Below, piece by piece: positions 22,882 to 33,359 of a stretch of 64,000 nucleotides of DNA. The position numbers and the translations under genes were made by a program. The notes under the pieces are model-generated. The model ran no database searches, had not been told where the DNA came from, and saw only the letters and a program-made list of their open reading frames with translations. The stretch comes from Steinernema hermaphroditum. Lineage: Eukaryota; Nematoda; Chromadorea; Rhabditida; Steinernematidae. Where the stretch lies: NCBI GenBank assembly GCA_030435675.1, contig CM059621.1:5394001-5458000 (forward strand). Reading direction: 5' to 3'. Numbering within the stretch: the first letter of the stretch is position 1; each line of letters opens with the position of its first letter.

Positions 22882-23868
22882 TTATTTACTGGTGATAATA
22901 GACCTAATTACAAAAAGGCGTTTAGAAATAACAACATCATTACTATTTGTATTCATACACATCAACGTCAGAAGAATGCGCTTGGCGGCTTCTCTATATG
23001 GCTTTAGAGCCAGAATCAAAGCGATCGCATATACGCTTCCATGGTTAGCCAATATTACAATACATATCAAGCAGATTTGTTGGGCATATAGGAGGTGAGG
23101 GTTGAAGACGATGACCACAACAACCATAAGAGGCAAGGCGCCGAAGAGCATCGGGATGGAGGTGATAACGATGAGAATCCAGAGCGTTCTTCTATGCCTG
23201 TCCAACTGTTTCTGATGCATAATTCCCTCCTTTTTCTTGATATTTCTCAGCAGCAAGAGGGTGAACAAGAAAGCGGCAAACACGGCTAAGAGAAGAGCGA
23301 AAGTGAGTCCTGATATCGCGGTGGTCTTTTCCAAACCGTCCGGCTTAAAACAGAACACAGAGTCGGAGAGGTAGTCTTCAAAAGGGTAATCAGCTGTCCA
23401 GAGGACGCAACGAGAATAGAGAAAAACGCCGAGGGCGATGACAACAATATGGATAAGTGTGCATAGAACAATTGTCCGAACAGGACCCAGTTTGATGTTT
23501 TCATTGGCGTAAACAAAAATTATATAGCGATAGGAAAATGTCATGGTCATGGCTATAATGCAGTTAAGAACGCAGACGAGCAGTGATAGAAACAGGATGT
23601 GATTAAACAGTTCATTGTCCAGAAAACTGAGAAGTCCTTCAGATCTGAAGCACAGAGCCGGAAACATAGGGTAAACGTGCATAAAAGTAAAGATGAGATT
23701 TGCACCAAAATTCCAAATAAGTCCATTCAGGAGAAATGAGGACAAGAAGCGCATGTTTTGAGGGGAATACCGTAGAACGATGAGGATGGAGAAGATTTTG
23801 ACCGGGATATGGATGAAGGCGGCGACATCTAGGATTCTATTGTAGGCAGTCTCATAGATATTGTTCAT
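22882..23868 (-). CDS. Seven-transmembrane chemoreceptor (Srh/Sri-like), intronless, copy 1
   Basis: This 328-residue single-exon protein has seven hydrophobic segments. Family motifs are Y-N-R-I-L-D at residues 8-13, P-V-K-I-F at 22-26, P-x-x-M-R-x-L-S-x-F-L-L-N-G at 36-49, M-F-P-A-L-C-F-R before TM3, the loop motif F-C-F-K-P-D-G-L-E-K, and a C-terminal N-H-G-S-V-Y-A-I-x-L-I-x-x-x-K-P-Y-R. The final H-G...K-P-Y-R signature is typical of nematode Srh and related serpentine chemoreceptors, which sense environmental chemicals in sensory neurons. The start aligns with its paralogues. No frame breaks are seen. The family assignment within the Str/Srh/Sri superfamily needs a profile search. Confidence 0.85.
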   Translation of the reverse strand: MNNIYETAYNRILDVAAFIHIPVKIFSILIVLRYSPQNMRFLSSFLLNGLIWNFGANLIFTFMHVYPMFPALCFRSEGLLSFLDNELFNHILFLSLLVCVLNCIIAMTMTFSYRYIIFVYANENIKLGPVRTIVLCTLIHIVVIALGVFLYSRCVLWTADYPFEDYLSDSVFCFKPDGLEKTTAISGLTFALLLAVFAAFLFTLLLLRNIKKKEGIMHQKQLDRHRRTLWILIVITSIPMLFGALPLMVVVVIVFNPHLLYAQQICLICIVILANHGSVYAIALILALKPYREAAKRILLTLMCMNTNSNDVVISKRLFVIRSIITSK

Positions 23869-23989
23869 ATCGCCGATTTAGAGCAAGAGCAACCTTGGGA
23901 AAGGAGCCACTATTGACGATGTTGTTGATGTTGACACCTCAGATAATTTTCATAGAAATAACAACGGATTCCCAGAAGAAGCACTTTTC

Positions 23990-25040
23990 GTCAAAACATC
24001 AGCTTCATTTCGTTTTTATGGCTACGCTTCAGGAGATTCGGAAATCCTGCACCGCTTAAAGGATTTTCTATCCTACAGAAGCGTTCAACTTTTAGCGGAA
24101 AAGCTGTAATCGAGCGATGCAAAGCTCCGAGACACCTGGATTCGTCTGCAATATGCTTATGGTTTTTGTTTACCGTTTTGAGCCTAGCCATTCCTAGCAT
24201 ATAATCAGAGAACCGACGGCTATGTTGGATGCTGTGTGTTTGCGATCACCGATGTTGGGTAGTAGTCCCCCTCCAGCGTCTAGACTGACTAGACGCCCAT
24301 TTGTGTCTACGATTGTACAATGTATATGGAATGTGATTGTTAATAAAGATGAACCCCACTAGACCGGTCGTTCCCCACATCTCAACAACTGAGGAGTGAT
24401 TGATTCCAGACACCAGACAAAATGGGAACTGACGGCGGTGTAGAACCGATCGATCACAAATCAAGCGCGTTCGACAAAATCCATAGAGACAACTCATAAG
24501 ATGTCGGTTACCTGTTGCTATACTTTCACTGTGGTAGACCACCATTTCTCTACCGGCGTGTACTGGAATACGAATGATTCTATTGGCGCCAGCCTTTCCG
24601 TCTGCAGGACTACTATTGTCTCCATCTGAAAGGCTCTTAGGCGTTTCGTATGTTTACCATTGGCAAACTGCAGGTGTCTGCGTCTGCAGAACCCTCTAGA
24701 GCCATGACGCATAGAGGGCGCGATGTCGCGTTTATTTCCATTAATTGCAAAACATAGACCACCTGGCTACGCGCAGAGGTCTAGACGACCTTGAACGAAA
24801 GCTGTAGCAAATGTTGGGTGATCTGCAGCTGTCGGCAAGTAGTAGATGCCGTTATCGTATTTGAAAAGTTGAAATGGAGTTGAAAAAAAAAAAGAAAAGA
24901 TGAAAAATACAAAACCCATCCGAACGTCTCTTTACATACAACTACACCAATGCGGGTCTGATCATTGGAGTAAGATATGACCTACAGGAATTCTCATTTG
25001 TCGACCACACAAATTCACATTCTTTTATGCTGCAAGTCAA
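23990..25040. other. Intergenic spacer between receptor genes
   Basis: I see no supportable gene. A GAGAACCGACGG block near 24207 resembles one in the possible Helitron at 44216 and one near 60306. Short open frames on the minus strand lack recognisable domains. Confidence 0.35.
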
Positions 25041-25043
25041 CAT

Positions 25044-25994
25044 TCATTTTACATCACAACATATTTGCTGAACACAACCATTATACCAGGGTCGTAGCAA
25101 TAAGGTCCGTGCTGCTTGCCTATATGGCTTGAGGGCTACGATCAGACTGATCGCATAAAGAGTTCCATGGTTCGACACGATCGCAATACAAATTATACAA
25201 ATATTTTGGGCGAATGGTAAATAAGGGTTGGCAGCTGTCACAATTATAACCGCCAGTGGTATGGCGCCGAAGATAAAGGGGACCATGGCGATGCACACGA
25301 GAGTCAGCAGAATACGCCTGTGTCTGTCCAACTTCTGCTTCTGAATCTTCCCTCTTTGCACGTGAATACTTCGCAGTAACATTAGCGTGAACGCCATGGC
25401 TATGGCAAAAGCCAGTAGAAGCCCGAGCGCGAATAGAAGAAGTGCCGTTGTTTTCTCCCATCCACGTGGTTTGAAGCACAAGAGCGACTGTTCTTGTAAA
25501 AGGCTATCGCCAAATGGATAATCTTTGACAGGAATCATCCACTCACAGTATAAAAATACTGTAACCACGAAAGAACCAATGTGAACAGCCGAACAGTAAA
25601 CAATAGCCCTTACTGTTTTGAGCTTTGTTTTGGTGTGGAATATAAAATAACGATAGACGAACGTGTTCATCACGGCGACGATACAATTTACAACGCAGAC
25701 AAACAAGCTAATGAAAACGGTGTGTCCAAAGAGTTCGTTGTTGACGGAGCTGACAAGTCCGTCGGCTCGAAAGCACTGGGCTGGAAACATTGGGTACAGA
25801 TGAATGAACGTGAAAACGAGATTAGCGCACAGATTCCAAACAATGCCGTTCAGAAGGAACATGGATAAGTGGCGCATGTCTGCAGGCGTGTGCCGAATGA
25901 CGATGAGCATTGTGAAAATTTTGACGGGCATGTGAATGATGGCAGTAGCATCGAGAACTCTGTTGTAGAGTTCTTCGTAGGGTTGTTCGGGCAT
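25044..25994 (-). CDS. Seven-transmembrane chemoreceptor (Srh/Sri-like), intronless, copy 2
   Basis: The ATG at 25994 (M-P-E-Q-P-Y) is chosen because it places Y-N-R-V-L-D about ten residues in, as in the paralogues. The open frame extends farther upstream, but that part has no homology. The 316-residue protein keeps P-V-K-I-F, M-R-H-L-S-M-F-L-L-N-G, M-F-P-A-Q-C-F-R, the loop motif C-F-K-P-R-G-W-E-K, and N-H-G-T-L-Y-A-I with K-P-Y-R near the end. Seven hydrophobic segments are visible. It lies in the same orientation as copy 1, about 1.2 kb away, and appears intact. Confidence 0.85.
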   Translation of the reverse strand: MPEQPYEELYNRVLDATAIIHMPVKIFTMLIVIRHTPADMRHLSMFLLNGIVWNLCANLVFTFIHLYPMFPAQCFRADGLVSSVNNELFGHTVFISLFVCVVNCIVAVMNTFVYRYFIFHTKTKLKTVRAIVYCSAVHIGSFVVTVFLYCEWMIPVKDYPFGDSLLQEQSLLCFKPRGWEKTTALLLFALGLLLAFAIAMAFTLMLLRSIHVQRGKIQKQKLDRHRRILLTLVCIAMVPFIFGAIPLAVIIVTAANPYLPFAQNICIICIAIVSNHGTLYAISLIVALKPYRQAARTLLLRPWYNGCVQQICCDVK

Positions 25995-26443
25995 AGAGAC
26001 CATAGGACCAAAGGCGACTAGTACGTTAGTACAGGTAGACAACCTGGATCTTTGGAGTGGAAGGAACCACCCGCTAAAACACCTGTATTTGTGCCACGCC
26101 TGATTAACGTAGTGATGAATGTGAACGACTGCCCACAAAACCAGATCGAGTGCTGGAGATCGGTATCAGCTTCAACGTTTCAGCTGTTGATGTACTTAAT
26201 GTTGAACGAAAACATTTTGCATTCTAGCATAGGTTTGAATCGCTCATTGTCAACATTGTCAATAGATCAAATCGACTCCTCGAAATATCAGACGCCTAAA
26301 AAATTGTGTGACCTAAAAGCAATTTTGACTCAAATGCCAAAAAAAATAAATGATGTGGAAGCCTCTCTAGGCTTTGAGCACAATGCATGGTAGTTAGACC
26401 ATGCTAATTTATCGGGACCTAATACACTTTTTTGAAGTATGTA

Positions 26444-26940
26444 TTGGGTTGAAACATTGAAAATGACCGTTTTTTTGTCGTCTTTTCGGGCAGGAGCCGG
26501 ATCCTTCCTTTCGTAGAAAGTCCGAGGCATGAGGTCAAAAACTGTTTTGGTCTGATTTTCTACCTCTTTGCCTTGTTCTGAGTGGTTTTCTGTGATGTTT
26601 CCATTTACGGATCAATACAGATGACAGTAGGATAGGCCTGGGAGAGTGATAGACAAACAACAAAAAAAAATCTTCCAGCTCAAAATGGAGAGCCATTCTG
26701 AGGGTTAACTTAAAAAAATGCGCTCTCGGGCACTCGTACTTTTTGAGAATCCGAGGGTCATTTTTTCAACATTTCGCCTCTGTTTCTGTAACGCAGAAGT
26801 GAACTCGTGGAGCCGCTATGTGGGCTTAGTAGCTGTGTGTAACAGTTACCTGCTAGATGTCCCCGTTGTCTGTTATACTAGTACTTAATCGATTGGAAAC
26901 GCTCGAAGTAACAGCGGTCATTTTCAATGTTTCAACCCAA
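26444..26940. mobile_element. Mariner-type MITE with perfect 26-bp terminal repeats and TA duplication
   Basis: The 497-bp element starts TTGGGTTGAAACATTG, and its last 26 bases are the exact reverse complement of its first 26. It is flanked by TA at 26442-26443 and 26941-26942. The terminal sequence resembles mariner ends. There is no transposase frame inside, so it is non-autonomous, and the perfect arms suggest it is young. Confidence 0.85.
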
Positions 26941-27184
26941 TATAATTTAGGTTCCCTAAGTAACGGCATTACGCCGTGCAGGATGTCAAATAAACACAAG
27001 ATATAAGCACTATTACATCGTATTCACTGCTTCTCATCGTCGGCGGTAGAGACGGAATCTTCGGCGGCATTGAATCACGGCGACGAATATAAAGTTCCGC
27101 GACTGGTCGACGATGCCAATTTAGCCTGCAATGTCAAAGTAATCAAAGAATTTTTTTTTTATTTTTGTTCTTAAAAGTGGAATT

Positions 27185-27375
27185 TCGTCTAGAAGATGGC
27201 GAATGGAAGCTCGGAAGGATGATCCAACCGCCTGGAAGAATGGTAGCCTCCCGTCAAGAGGCCTTTAGGAAGACCAAGAAGCTTGGATTGATGGATCGGC
27301 GAATTCACGAACAAAGTCCGCAGCAAAAGATGTGTGCAACAAGAAGCCAGAGGACGTTGGCTAAAGGACGTTTTG
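27185..27375 (+). pseudogene. LINE (RTE-like) 3' coding remnant
   Basis: One frame, interrupted by stops, reads L-E-E-W then P-P-V-K-R-P-L-G-R-P-R, followed by a basic stretch ending R-W-L-K. This is the pattern found at the C-terminus of many non-LTR reverse transcriptases (W-x-P-x-x-K-R-P-x-G-R-P...). No upstream reverse transcriptase is left. A mariner-like end, TTAGGTTGGAAAATTGAAAA, follows at 27379. Confidence 0.35.
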
Positions 27376-27664
27376 TATTAGGTTGGAAAATTGAAAATGT
27401 CCAATTTTAAAAAGGCAACTTTTATCCCTATAAAGACAAATATTTCCTGGAATATCTCCTAAAAAAATATCTCCTGGAATCAGCTCACATCTACGTAACT
27501 CAAGTTTAAAAATGTGGTATACAAATAATGTGCTAAAGTTCTTGGCTGCCCAGTGGCAGAGATCTACAATTGTATGCGGAATGGAAATTGTTATGAACTA
27601 TCGAAAACATCGCATACATTTAAGAAGCAAACCGCTGCCTACTTTATTGTCGTTGAACGCTGAC

Positions 27665-28561
27665 ATGACTGAGGATCAACAACTTGAAACTCTCTACAAC
27701 CGACTTCTCGACGTATCTGCTCTAGTCCACATTCCTGTCAAAATATTTGCCACCGTAATCGTCCTTCGCCACACACCAACCAAAATGCGACACTTTTCCA
27801 TGTTTCTCTTGAATGGATTTCTGTGGAACCTCATCGGAAATGTTATTCTTACGCTTGCGCACGTCTATCCATTGTATCCAGCGCTGTGTTTCCGCGTTGG
27901 CGGCATGTTCGGTGGTATAGATAACCAAATTCTGGGACATCTTGTCTTTGCGCTCTTCTCCGTCTCTATTCTAAACGTTATTATAGCAGTGACGCTCACC
28001 TTTATCGCTCGTTATCTTCTGTTTGTTTGTCCCTCAAAAATGAGACCAATCTCATCGATCGCTTTGTGTGTGGCCTTCCACCTGGCTGTAGTCATAGCCA
28101 CCCTACTCACGTATTATCATTGGGTTCTACCACTACCTGAGGACTATCCACAACACATATTCTGTCTGAAGCCCAATGGATGGCATAAGAACCTCGCCAT
28201 TTTCGGTGTTTTATCCGGCCTTGTGTTAGCCACATTTATGGCGCTCCTCTTCAGTGCGCTACTACTGAGGACCATTCGCAAGCAAAAAGGCGATATGCAT
28301 TCTAGAGCTTGGAAAAATCATATGAAAACACTGCGAATTTTGACCATCATCAGCTCCGTGCCCCTTGTGTTCGGTGCAATTCCAATGGCAATGCTTATAA
28401 TGACCGCACTTTATCCTGAACATCCCTATTCTCAGCCGCTATCGCTGGTACTTATGGCAGTACTCGGAAATCATGGAACTGCATACTCCATTGTTCTTGT
28501 TGTGGTCATTAAGCCATATCGTGAAGCAGCAAGACATGCTTTACTATGTGCTCAAGTGTAG
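27665..28561 (+). CDS. Seven-transmembrane chemoreceptor (Srh/Sri-like), intronless, copy 3
   Basis: The ATG at 27665 (M-T-E-D-Q-Q) aligns with paralogue starts; the longer frame from 27512 has no homology. The 298-residue protein keeps L-Y-N-R-L-L-D, H-I-P-V-K-I-F, M-R-H-F-S-M-F-L-L-N-G-F, L-Y-P-A-L-C-F-R, the loop F-C-L-K-P-N-G-W-H-K, N-H-G-T-A-Y-S-I and K-P-Y-R-E-A-A-R. Seven hydrophobic segments are visible. It is on the opposite strand to its neighbours, so the cluster is not a simple head-to-tail array. It appears intact, with the C-terminus slightly shorter than in copy 1. Confidence 0.85.
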   Translation: MTEDQQLETLYNRLLDVSALVHIPVKIFATVIVLRHTPTKMRHFSMFLLNGFLWNLIGNVILTLAHVYPLYPALCFRVGGMFGGIDNQILGHLVFALFSVSILNVIIAVTLTFIARYLLFVCPSKMRPISSIALCVAFHLAVVIATLLTYYHWVLPLPEDYPQHIFCLKPNGWHKNLAIFGVLSGLVLATFMALLFSALLLRTIRKQKGDMHSRAWKNHMKTLRILTIISSVPLVFGAIPMAMLIMTALYPEHPYSQPLSLVLMAVLGNHGTAYSIVLVVVIKPYREAARHALLCAQV

Positions 28562-28625
28562 TAGAATGCATTTATTTAAATGATGCATTTTTTTGTGCTT
28601 GTTTATAATAAACACACGATTATTC

Positions 28626-29065
28626 ATCCCTGGTGTGGCGCTTGATGTCGGTTGATGTCCACGCACACACTTCATGGAGCATCTGCGAATTGGCAAAATT
28701 TGGCAAATGGCGGTGAAACTTCTTCTTCTGAGGGGAGTTTGGGGCACAGAGGAGGCTTCTGAGCTCGCATCTGCTTCGGAGAAATGAGTCCGTGGTACGG
28801 GAGTTGCGTCTTCACCGGTCTTGGTGTCCTCAGAGCGTCGGCGGCCTTCGGGATGACATCTCACATAGCGTCGGGCGTCGGATTCCTGGCGTCGGACATC
28901 TTGTTGTCAGCGGTGGCGGGACTACGGCCTCCGGGTGTCCCAATTCCCTCTGGAAGCCGGAAAACTCACAACTGCCACAGGGTTTACCATCAGACTAACC
29001 GGACACTCGTAGAGCGACCGGAGGGACCGACCGCTCGCCACCGCGACACGAGTGAGACCTCTAGC
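28626..29065 (-). mobile_element. SINE, subfamily A, 3'-truncated
   Basis: In reverse orientation it begins at the tRNA-like head (CTCACTCGTGTCGCGGTGGCG) and is close to the copies at 20567 and 43657 through the CACCAGGGATGAA block, where homology stops. The distal GTTTGTCTA...GCCTTTGATTC tail is missing. No flanking duplication was found. Confidence 0.75.
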
Positions 29066-29069
29066 GATG

Positions 29070-30160
29070 CATAGTTAAAGGTAAATAAAGAGGGTAATAA
29101 CCCGAATTGGACAAACAGGAGATAAATTGTATGTGCAAAAGGAGATATAAATTTGCCTCATATTCCCGGCTGAGTGTTTCCACGTCTAAGAACTCATCGG
29201 CCGTATTGTGACTCCTTGAATACTTCAAAAAGCTTTAAATGCATCGTCGCCCCATTTGTTGTTGCATGCGCACTAAATGTCCGTAAGCCGTAGCGTTGAC
29301 TTTGACCTCTTGCCATGTTCTGTTTACTTACGTCAACGACGCACCAACAGTTTAATTTTCTCTGTTCTATGATCACATTTGTTCAACTACATTTCTGGAA
29401 TTTTTCACCTTTTTCACCGCCACTGTATCTCCGACTCTGACGTCGTGCCTTGTAGGAAAGAAGAAGAGCAGTGACTAAAGTAGTATACAGTGCATTCTGA
29501 CATATCTTGCATAACGAATGCCATATATTCAAGCGTAAATACTCAAGCGTTATCGCGTAGCAGTAACTAACCTCTGTTGTTCCCGTAAAAAGGGAGCGCT
29601 TATTCTCTACTGCTGCTTGTGCCTCAACTGACCCAGGCCGATAAATAAAATCCGAAATGTTGTAGAAGCTGTTTGATTATGAAGAAGGCAAAGTGAGAAA
29701 GAGTTTTTTACGTCTTTTTACCATCCTCATGAACCATTCACGATCTTCCTGCCATTGGACCATATCAGACAATACAGCTGCGTGCCTTTCGTTGACACTT
29801 TATATGGCCCCGCCCACGGAAGTGTGCGAATATTAACTCCAAAAAGAGTCATTCATTGTGATTCATTCTGAAAAAGTATAAGAAAATAAACGATGTTGAC
29901 GTGGACATTTTTTTCTTTGTATTTCTTTATTAGTCATTCCTTTCTTCTCTTATGAAATCAGTTTTTGAGTGAAGGACAACCGAATCTTTACTCTTGGGAT
30001 TGTAAATGCCATTTGTTTGTGGATGTCATGAATGTTGCAGGATGCCCTGGAGTCGGACGGAAAGGAAATGTATATGACGGTAGTCCTTATCTCCTGTTCG
30101 CAAAGACAGTTTTCAGTTATTTAAATGAAGTTGTGGCTGGATCTTCGTGAAGCCTTGAAT
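29070..30160. other. Intergenic spacer
   Basis: There is no gene with support. Short open frames and AT-rich sequence fill the interval between SINE copies. Confidence 0.4.
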
Positions 30161-30165
30161 GATAG

Positions 30166-30482
30166 AGGATGTTTCTCGCTGCGGGATTCATCCCTGGCGT
30201 TGATGCCAAATCAGTCGGTAGTGGAACATCTGGTAGCGGAAGCGGAGCATCTTCTGCGCGGGCGTTTGAGGCACAGCGGACGCTTCTGAGTTCGCATACG
30301 GTTAGGGGAGATGGGTTTTTGGTCCGGAATTTTCGTCTTCGCTGGTCCTCAGAGCGTCGACTACCTTCGGAATGACTTCTTACGCGGCCGGATACCTGGC
30401 GTACGGCTTCCCGGTATCCCAGTTCTCTGTGGAAACGGGGATACTCACAACTACCATAGGGTTTGCCATCAGACCGACCTCA
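30166..30482 (-). mobile_element. SINE, subfamily A, diverged internal fragment
   Basis: The reverse strand carries the internal SINE blocks in order (GATGGCAAACCCTATGG, a block around GGGATACCGGGAAGCC, a GACGCTCTGAGGACCAGCGA block and CCAGGGATGAA). Mismatches are more numerous than in other copies, and both ends are incomplete. It is an old copy. Confidence 0.65.
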
Positions 30483-30560
30483 AATACTCACTTTTGTTTA
30501 TTTAAAAGAAACCTTTGATCGAAGAATGTTGGTCATTTCATTGTGAAAATAGGAATTCAT

Positions 30561-31544
30561 TTATTCGTTGTATCTCACACTAAACACTGATTTTGTGGGA
30601 ACAACATGTTGAAGATCATTTCGCTTGCGACATACCATCGACAAAAGCAAGCTGTAAGCACCTTTTCGATATGGCTTAATCACTAGAATTAGAGCGATGG
30701 AGTAGAATGTGCCATGATTTGATAGAAGTACTATGCAGACCAAACAAATTGCCTCGGCATGACTCATTTTAGGGTTGAGAGAGGTAGCTACAGCAATTGT
30801 GATGGGTACTGCGGCAAATAACAAGGGAATCGAACTGACAGTAACGAGAATCTGCAGAACCTTCTTGTGATTGTCCAAGCTTTTCTTGTGAACAATTCCT
30901 CTTTTCCTGTAAATGCTGACAAGAAGTAAGAAGGCGGAAGCGAGGCAGACGAACGTTGCCACTGCGATGCCGCCTATAAAGGTCCAAAGAGCACCATCTT
31001 TCTGTGGCCCATAAGGATTGAGGCAAAGAACGGAATTGCCAAGTGGAAGTTCATCTTTATCCGGGTAAGACTCTTTTAGTAGCGCCCATTTCGTGTAAAG
31101 CACAGCAGTTGCAATGGTCACCCCAATGTGAAGGGCAAAGGTGCTCAGAAGCAGACGTCGTTTGATAAATTCTATTTGGTTTGGAAAGACGAATATGATG
31201 TAGCGGTAAATGAACGTCGACGTTACTGCGATGACAGTGTTCAGAATGAAAACGAAGAGCAGACCGAAAATGGCATGACTGAATATTTCGTTGTCAATGA
31301 AGCTGACAATTCCATCAGTTCGGAAGCACTCAGCTGGATACATCGGATACACGTGCATAACGGTGAATACCAGATTAGCGGCGAAATTCCAGACGAGGCC
31401 GTTCAAAAGGAAAAACGACAGGAGCCGCATGTGTGGAGGCGAATACCGTATGACTATGACGATAGACAGGACCTTGATGGGCACATGAATTATGGCTGTG
31501 ATATCCAGGATACGGTTAAAGAGATATTGATGAGAGACAGACAT
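30561..31544 (-). CDS. Seven-transmembrane chemoreceptor (Srh/Sri-like), intronless, copy 4
   Basis: The start at 31544 (M-S-V-S-H-Q-Y) matches paralogues, giving about 327 residues. Motifs are F-N-R-I-L-D, H-V-P-I-K-V-L, P-P-H-M-R-L-L-S-F-F-L-L-N-G-L, M-Y-P-A-E-C-F-R-T-D-G-I, the loop L-C-L-N-P-Y-G-P-Q-K (variant), N-H-G-T-F-Y-S-I and K-P-Y-R-K-G-A. Seven hydrophobic segments are visible and the frame is intact. The open frame continues upstream for another 54 codons; within it the words Y-K-P-E-G-Y-E resemble the loop motif of a sister receptor, perhaps a relic of another copy. Confidence 0.85.
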   Translation of the reverse strand: MSVSHQYLFNRILDITAIIHVPIKVLSIVIVIRYSPPHMRLLSFFLLNGLVWNFAANLVFTVMHVYPMYPAECFRTDGIVSFIDNEIFSHAIFGLLFVFILNTVIAVTSTFIYRYIIFVFPNQIEFIKRRLLLSTFALHIGVTIATAVLYTKWALLKESYPDKDELPLGNSVLCLNPYGPQKDGALWTFIGGIAVATFVCLASAFLLLVSIYRKRGIVHKKSLDNHKKVLQILVTVSSIPLLFAAVPITIAVATSLNPKMSHAEAICLVCIVLLSNHGTFYSIALILVIKPYRKGAYSLLLSMVCRKRNDLQHVVPTKSVFSVRYNE

Positions 31545-31989
31545 GAGAAGGGCGATTAGAATACGGCAATGACGACGAAGCGGAATACTACAATGGGCTG
31601 TGCTGTTTTCATAACCTTCCGGTTTATATCCTATGTAATCGACTAGAAATCGTACGTGGATGCATAGCCAAAGTTCCACCCGTGTTGGAGAACAACATGC
31701 CTTCATGTTATGGATGAAATGAACAGTCAGTAGCTGTTTGCTTGATGCAAGAGTTTATGGGAAAACTCGAAAAAAAAAACGAAAATTTTGGTTTAAGCAA
31801 AGACGTGAGAAAATACAGATACGACAAAACATGACGTAAATGTAGATGATTTTTTTGAGTGTCTTTGTCTTTTTAGAGAACGAACTACATGAGAAGGTTT
31901 GCATACGAAAGCCTAGGAAATTCTGTACAAGAGAAATTTAATCGCATTCAAAATGACCACCTTGAAGTGGTTATGCAGGTGACAAGACG

Positions 31990-32335
31990 TGTCTGGACGC
32001 TTTGCGCGCTGTCATGTTCCGGTGTGACTTTATCCCAGGGGTTCCGCAGAGCGCGTTTGATCGAATCTAGTGTGTTGTACTTGACAGTGCAGTCTTTCAG
32101 CTCCACTCCACCGGGTTCAAATCAGGCGAGTTCGAGGGCCAAATATCTTCGGCAAAAAAATAGTCCGGTGCACGCAAGGAGTTCCACACTAATTTATTCG
32201 CAGGCATGCTCTAGAGCTCTTCAGGGAGCGTATGGTGGCGTGTCGTCTCTGCCAGACTTTCTTCTTCAGGATTCTCCAGGATCTTCTCCAAATTGTGTCA
32301 TCAGATACGGCGAGCTGGAAAAATGTCCTTAGTCC
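31990..32335 (-). pseudogene. Tc1/Tc3-like transposase fragment
   Basis: On the reverse strand one frame contains D-I-W-P-S-N-S-P-D-L-N-P-V-E-W, the third-aspartate block of Tc1-like DDE transposases. It is followed by a stop and degenerate sequence matching the C-terminal part. No intact frame or terminal repeats were found. Confidence 0.55.
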
Positions 32336-32499
32336 ACATCCACCATGTAAATATCCTATTTTCGCAGTGGTTTACTCCTTTGCCTCTTTCCACAAAATTG
32401 TGGGGATAATTTCGAATGACCTGTCGGGTGAAATGGAATTTAATAATTTGTTAGATATATGTCGTCATTTCCTGGACGATATGTCATATACACTGAAAA

Positions 32500-32765
32500 T
32501 AGACAGACAGAGGATATATGGTAGACGGCTTCATCCCTGGCGTGGCGTTCATGGCGAACCGGTGGATGGCGGCGCGCTTCACGGGGCATCTGTGAATCGG
32601 CGAAACTTCGAATGCGTCAGCGGAACATCGTTTGCGGCACAGCGCACGCTTCTGTGCTCGAATCTGATGGTCCATGGTCTGGGAGTTGCGTCTTCGCTGG
32701 TCCTCAGAGCGTCGGCGACCTTCGGGATGACTCCTCGTGCGGCTGAACTCCTGGCGTCGGACGTA
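32500..32765 (-). mobile_element. SINE, subfamily A, 5'-truncated
   Basis: The reverse strand holds the 3' half: the GAGTCATCCCGAAGGTCGCC-type block, GCTCTGAGGACCAGCGAAG, CATGAACGCCACGCCAGGGA and the start of the GTCTGTCTA tail near 32500. The tRNA-like head is absent, as expected for incomplete reverse transcription. Confidence 0.7.
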
Positions 32766-32814
32766 AATGACGAGTTCAGAGAAAGTCACTCAAAATAAGT
32801 CAAGAGACCAAACA

Positions 32815-32945
32815 TTGCATCAAAACTTTTTTGACTCCAAACCTCTGATGTTCTACGAGCGCTGCTTCTGGCTGCTGCCCACAAAGTGGGTTCAAGTAGT
32901 GAACAACGATGGTAAATAGTATCTTGATTGAAACAGTTGTATTTT
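32815..32945 (+). pseudogene. Mariner transposase C-terminal fragment
   Basis: One frame reads F-F-D-S-K-P-L-M-F-Y-E-R-C and ends W-V-Q-V-V-N-N-D-G, matching the C-terminal block of the mariner remnant at 21310-21945. It is followed within about 110 bp by a subfamily-B SINE, the same order as at 21.8-22.1 kb. Confidence 0.65.
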
Positions 32946-33044
32946 AAACAAAAAAGCAGTGATATGTAATTGTGAAACAACACAATACAGCATAATACAA
33001 CCATTGGTCTTCATCAGAGATCGCTCGTTCATTATTTAAGGTGA

Positions 33045-33175
33045 ATACAATGATGAGTGAGCGGTCGTTCTTGGCGCGATGATCTCCCGGCTTCTTAAAG
33101 AAGTGAAATACTAGGGGGCGCAATTCCAACGTCTGACCAAGAAGACCGTCACCACCACCCTGCCCACTCAAGCCG
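33045..33175 (+). mobile_element. SINE, subfamily B, fragment
   Basis: The blocks GAGTGAGCGGTCGTTC, GGCGCGATGATC, CCCGGCTTCTT, GAAATACTAGGGGGCGCAATTCC match the head of the 22085 copy and the inverted 60385 copy. The 3' part is not identifiable. Confidence 0.55.
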
Positions 33176-33359
33176 TATATTCGCTGGCATTTCAGGATCT
33201 GCGTCGCTCAACGAACCGTCCGTGTGTCAAGTATTGTGCTCCCTCCGAACTCTACTTTGGATGCCTGCTAGACGGGTCTTACTTTGCAACAATTTTATCC
33301 AAATAACGTAGTTCACAGGGTGAGCGTTCCTTGACAGGGGGCCAGTCTTCCTCCGTCCT

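Noticed and set aside
24246..24712. Possible LINE endonuclease remnant on the minus strand
   Set aside because: Resemblance to RTE-type endonuclease was limited to a few scattered residues.
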